DNA of 64,000 nt from CBFDBF01 sp050287965 (lineage in GTDB: Bacteria; Pseudomonadota; Gammaproteobacteria; Chromatiales; Chromatiaceae): contig JBNKCX010000041.1 of the NCBI GenBank assembly GCA_050287965.1, positions 186,001-250,000 of the forward strand, in the 5' to 3' direction. Position 1 is the stretch's first letter. Every line of letters starts with the position of its first letter. Shown here piece after piece: positions 62,604 through 64,000 of this stretch. The notes beneath the pieces are model-generated. The model did not search any database. It saw only the letters and a list, made by a program, of their open reading frames with translations, and was not told the DNA's origin. Made by a program: the position numbers and the translations under genes.

Positions 62604-63551
62604 ATGTCATCACCGGCACCCCCCTATTACAAACAGAACCGGCTGAAACAGCTCCGTGCATTCTGTAACGCGGCGCAGACCCACAGCGTAAGCGAGGCGG
62701 CCGAAAGGCTGTTCCTGAGTCAACCTACTGTCTCACTCCAGATCCAGGCCCTGGAACGGGAACTGGAAACCATGCTGTTCGAACGACGCGGCCCGAAGAT
62801 CAAACTTACACCGGAGGGAGAGATACTCTACAAGCTCGCCCAACCCCTGGTTGAAGGCATTGACGGTCTGCATGAGGCCTTTGTTGCCCAGTGCGGTTCC
62901 CTGGAGTCGGGAGACCTCAATATTGCGGCCGGAGAATCCACAATCCTCTATCTCCTCCCGGAACTGATGAAGGAGTTCGCCTCCCGTTATCCGAAGATTC
63001 GTCTCAAGCTTCACAATGTTACCGGGCGGGACGGTATGGCCCTGTTACGGGCGGACCAGGTGGATTTTGCGGTGGGTTCCATGCTGGACGTGCCGGAAGA
63101 TATCATCTACCAACCGGTGGCCTCCTATGAAACCGTCCTTATCACGCCCCTGGATCACCCCCTGGCGGATCGGGAAAGCGTTACGTTGGGAGATATCAGC
63201 CCCTACGGATTGATCCTGCCACCGCACCACCTCAGTACCTGGCGCATGGTGGATTTTGTTTTTAATCAGAACAATGCCAGTTACAACGTAACCCTGGAGG
63301 CCGGCGGTTGGGAGGTTATCAAGAAATACGTTGAACAGGGCATGGGGGTATCCATTGTTTCGGCTCTGTGCCTGACCGGGGACGAAAAAGTCGCGCATAT
63401 ATCGCTAAAGGACTATTTTCCGGATCGTGGATACGGCGTGGTGTTGCGGCGCGGCAAGTTCCTGTCACCTCAGGCCAAGCGTTTTATCGAAATACTCGAC
63501 CCGAATTTTTTCAGCGACGACGAAGAGGAACAGCGCAAAGAGGCGGTTTGA
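62604..63551 (+). CDS. CysB-like LysR-family regulator
   Basis: 315 residues. N-terminal LysR helix-turn-helix (about 8-66; LRAFCNAAQTHSVSEAAERLFLSQPTVSLQIQ, written here only in part) and a C-terminal substrate-binding domain. The N-terminus and the acidic tail DDEEEQRKEAV resemble CysB/Cbl-like proteins, but the inducer is unknown. ATG 62604 has GGAG six bases upstream. Its leader contains the possible operator at 62538-62554. Confidence 0.88.
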   Translation: MSSPAPPYYKQNRLKQLRAFCNAAQTHSVSEAAERLFLSQPTVSLQIQALERELETMLFERRGPKIKLTPEGEILYKLAQPLVEGIDGLHEAFVAQCGSLESGDLNIAAGESTILYLLPELMKEFASRYPKIRLKLHNVTGRDGMALLRADQVDFAVGSMLDVPEDIIYQPVASYETVLITPLDHPLADRESVTLGDISPYGLILPPHHLSTWRMVDFVFNQNNASYNVTLEAGGWEVIKKYVEQGMGVSIVSALCLTGDEKVAHISLKDYFPDRGYGVVLRRGKFLSPQAKRFIEILDPNFFSDDEEEQRKEAV

Positions 63552-63552
63552 T

Positions 63553-63636
63553 GAAAAGTTTGAAGTAAGAAGTTTGTAGTTTGAAGTGTCAGGATTAGGC
63601 GGCGGGCACACCCCGCCCTACGAAACTTCCAACTTA
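63553..63636. repeat. AACTTC/GGGCGGGC repeat between convergent genes
   Basis: TTTGAAGTAAGAAGTTTG..., core GGCGGGCACACCCCGCCCTACG (63601-63621 region), and end AACTTCCAACTTA, where TAA on the minus strand (63634-63636) is the stop codon of the PDZ gene. It lies directly after the LysR-type gene, between two convergent genes. Confidence 0.6.
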
Positions 63637-64000
63637 TTCTCCCAATACCACCTCTATTTCCATCTCCCTTTCAAACAAACCCAGTTTCCTGCGCTGAAGG
63701 GCGACACGGATCTTGTCCCCTGGCTTACGATCCAGCATCTCTATCATTACGTCGGCGCTGGAGGACACCTGCACCCCGTCGATACTACGAATCAGATCTT
63801 CCTGTTTGATACCGGCCTGTTGCGCTCCGCTGCCGGGCGCCACCTCCGTCACCGCAACCCCCTGCTCCGTATCGGATAGAAGAACACCCATTTTCCCTGA
63901 TTGAGGCAGGGGAGCATCCTCGGTAAACAGCAAGATATCCGCTATCCCCTGCTGCACCGGGGTAGTCCCGGCAGGGAGCACGATGGAATAGGGCCCCGCT
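63634..64000 (-). CDS. C-terminal part of a PDZ-domain protein (partial)
   Basis: The frame is open to the right edge, so the protein starts outside the window; about 121 residues are visible. A PDZ domain (about the last 80 residues) has MGVLLSDTEQGVAVTEVAPGSG and GIKQEDLIRSIDG. The preceding ADILLFTEDAPLPQSG resembles the C-terminus of ChaN-family lipoproteins, but this is a guess. An internal GTG at 63981 is not a likely start. Confidence 0.7.
   Translation of the reverse strand, partial: AGPYSIVLPAGTTPVQQGIADILLFTEDAPLPQSGKMGVLLSDTEQGVAVTEVAPGSGAQQAGIKQEDLIRSIDGVQVSSSADVMIEMLDRKPGDKIRVALQRRKLGLFEREMEIEVVLGE

Overview
The window reads as a chromosomal segment of a gammaproteobacterium. 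Hfq, MutL, HflK/HflC, Orn, QueG, NnrD, TsaE and RsgA are all typical gammaproteobacterial proteins, and the run nnrD-tsaE-amidase-mutL-miaA-hfq-hflX-hflK-hflC-hisZ-purA is the classic gammaproteobacterial neighbourhood. The Hyf-type membrane module, several radical SAM enzymes and a cyclic-di-GMP/HDOD signalling pair would fit a metabolically versatile, partly anaerobic or sulfur-oxidising lineage (Chromatiales/Sedimenticola-like). That placement is an inference; no 16S or other taxonomic marker is present.

Layout. 1-4823 (minus): membrane arm of a hydrogenase-4/complex-I-like complex (HyfB, HyfC, HyfE and a HyfF cut by the window edge); no HyfD is seen. 5492-7744 (plus): an unrecognised membrane-anchored protein and a rhomboid protease. 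8083-21131 (plus): a tightly coupled operon of about 15 genes that looks like an aryl-polyene (APE)-type type II fatty-acid/polyketide pathway: acyl carrier protein, ApeG-like membrane protein, acyl-activating enzyme, two hot-dog dehydratases, LpxL-type acyltransferase, LolA-like carrier, MMPL exporter, ketosynthase plus chain-length-factor-like partner, FabG reductase and family-2 glycosyltransferase. Two B12-binding-type radical SAM enzymes, which are not part of the standard Ape set, sit in the middle. Ammonia lyase, thioesterase and methyltransferase are absent. 21334-26114: a lipoprotein, a YiiX-type papain-like amidase, and a minus-strand operon of a small membrane protein, a third B12-type radical SAM enzyme and an Lgt-like lipoprotein acyltransferase, divergent from an XRE regulator (26265-27014).

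27097-31457 (minus): a response regulator-PAS-GGDEF-EAL protein downstream of an HDOD-GAF-histidine kinase, with a promoter that carries a perfect palindrome. 31804-45777 (minus): tpm, purA, hisZ, DUF2065, hflC, hflK, hflX, hfq, miaA, mutL, amidase, tsaE, nnrD. 45915-49985: queG, orn, an M48 peptidase and rsgA; rsgA appears to start at the rare codon AUA. 50155-54897: a small unknown protein, a PhoPQ-like two-component system with a PepSY protein and a glycine-zipper envelope protein, a small unknown protein, and a lytic transglycosylase. 55012-64000: YchJ-like protein, HrpA helicase, ParA-like ATPase, DUF2905, a carboxymuconolactone decarboxylase-Rieske fusion, PpsR, a CysB-like LysR regulator, and the C-terminal end of a PDZ protein.

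Intergenic DNA holds three kinds of repeat: CGCAAAG/GCGCAGAG elements (31610-31803, 35460-35540, 50034-50069); AACTTC/GGGCGGGC elements that lie mostly between convergent genes and often supply their stop codons (46971-47038, 50085-50158, 55606-55680, 63553-63636); and a 137-bp MITE-like element with 18-bp inverted ends between the DUF2065 gene and hisZ. No rRNA, tRNA or CRISPR array was recognised.

The best candidate for an undescribed system is the APE-like operon with twin radical SAM enzymes, together with the neighbouring radical SAM/Lgt-like/amidase genes.
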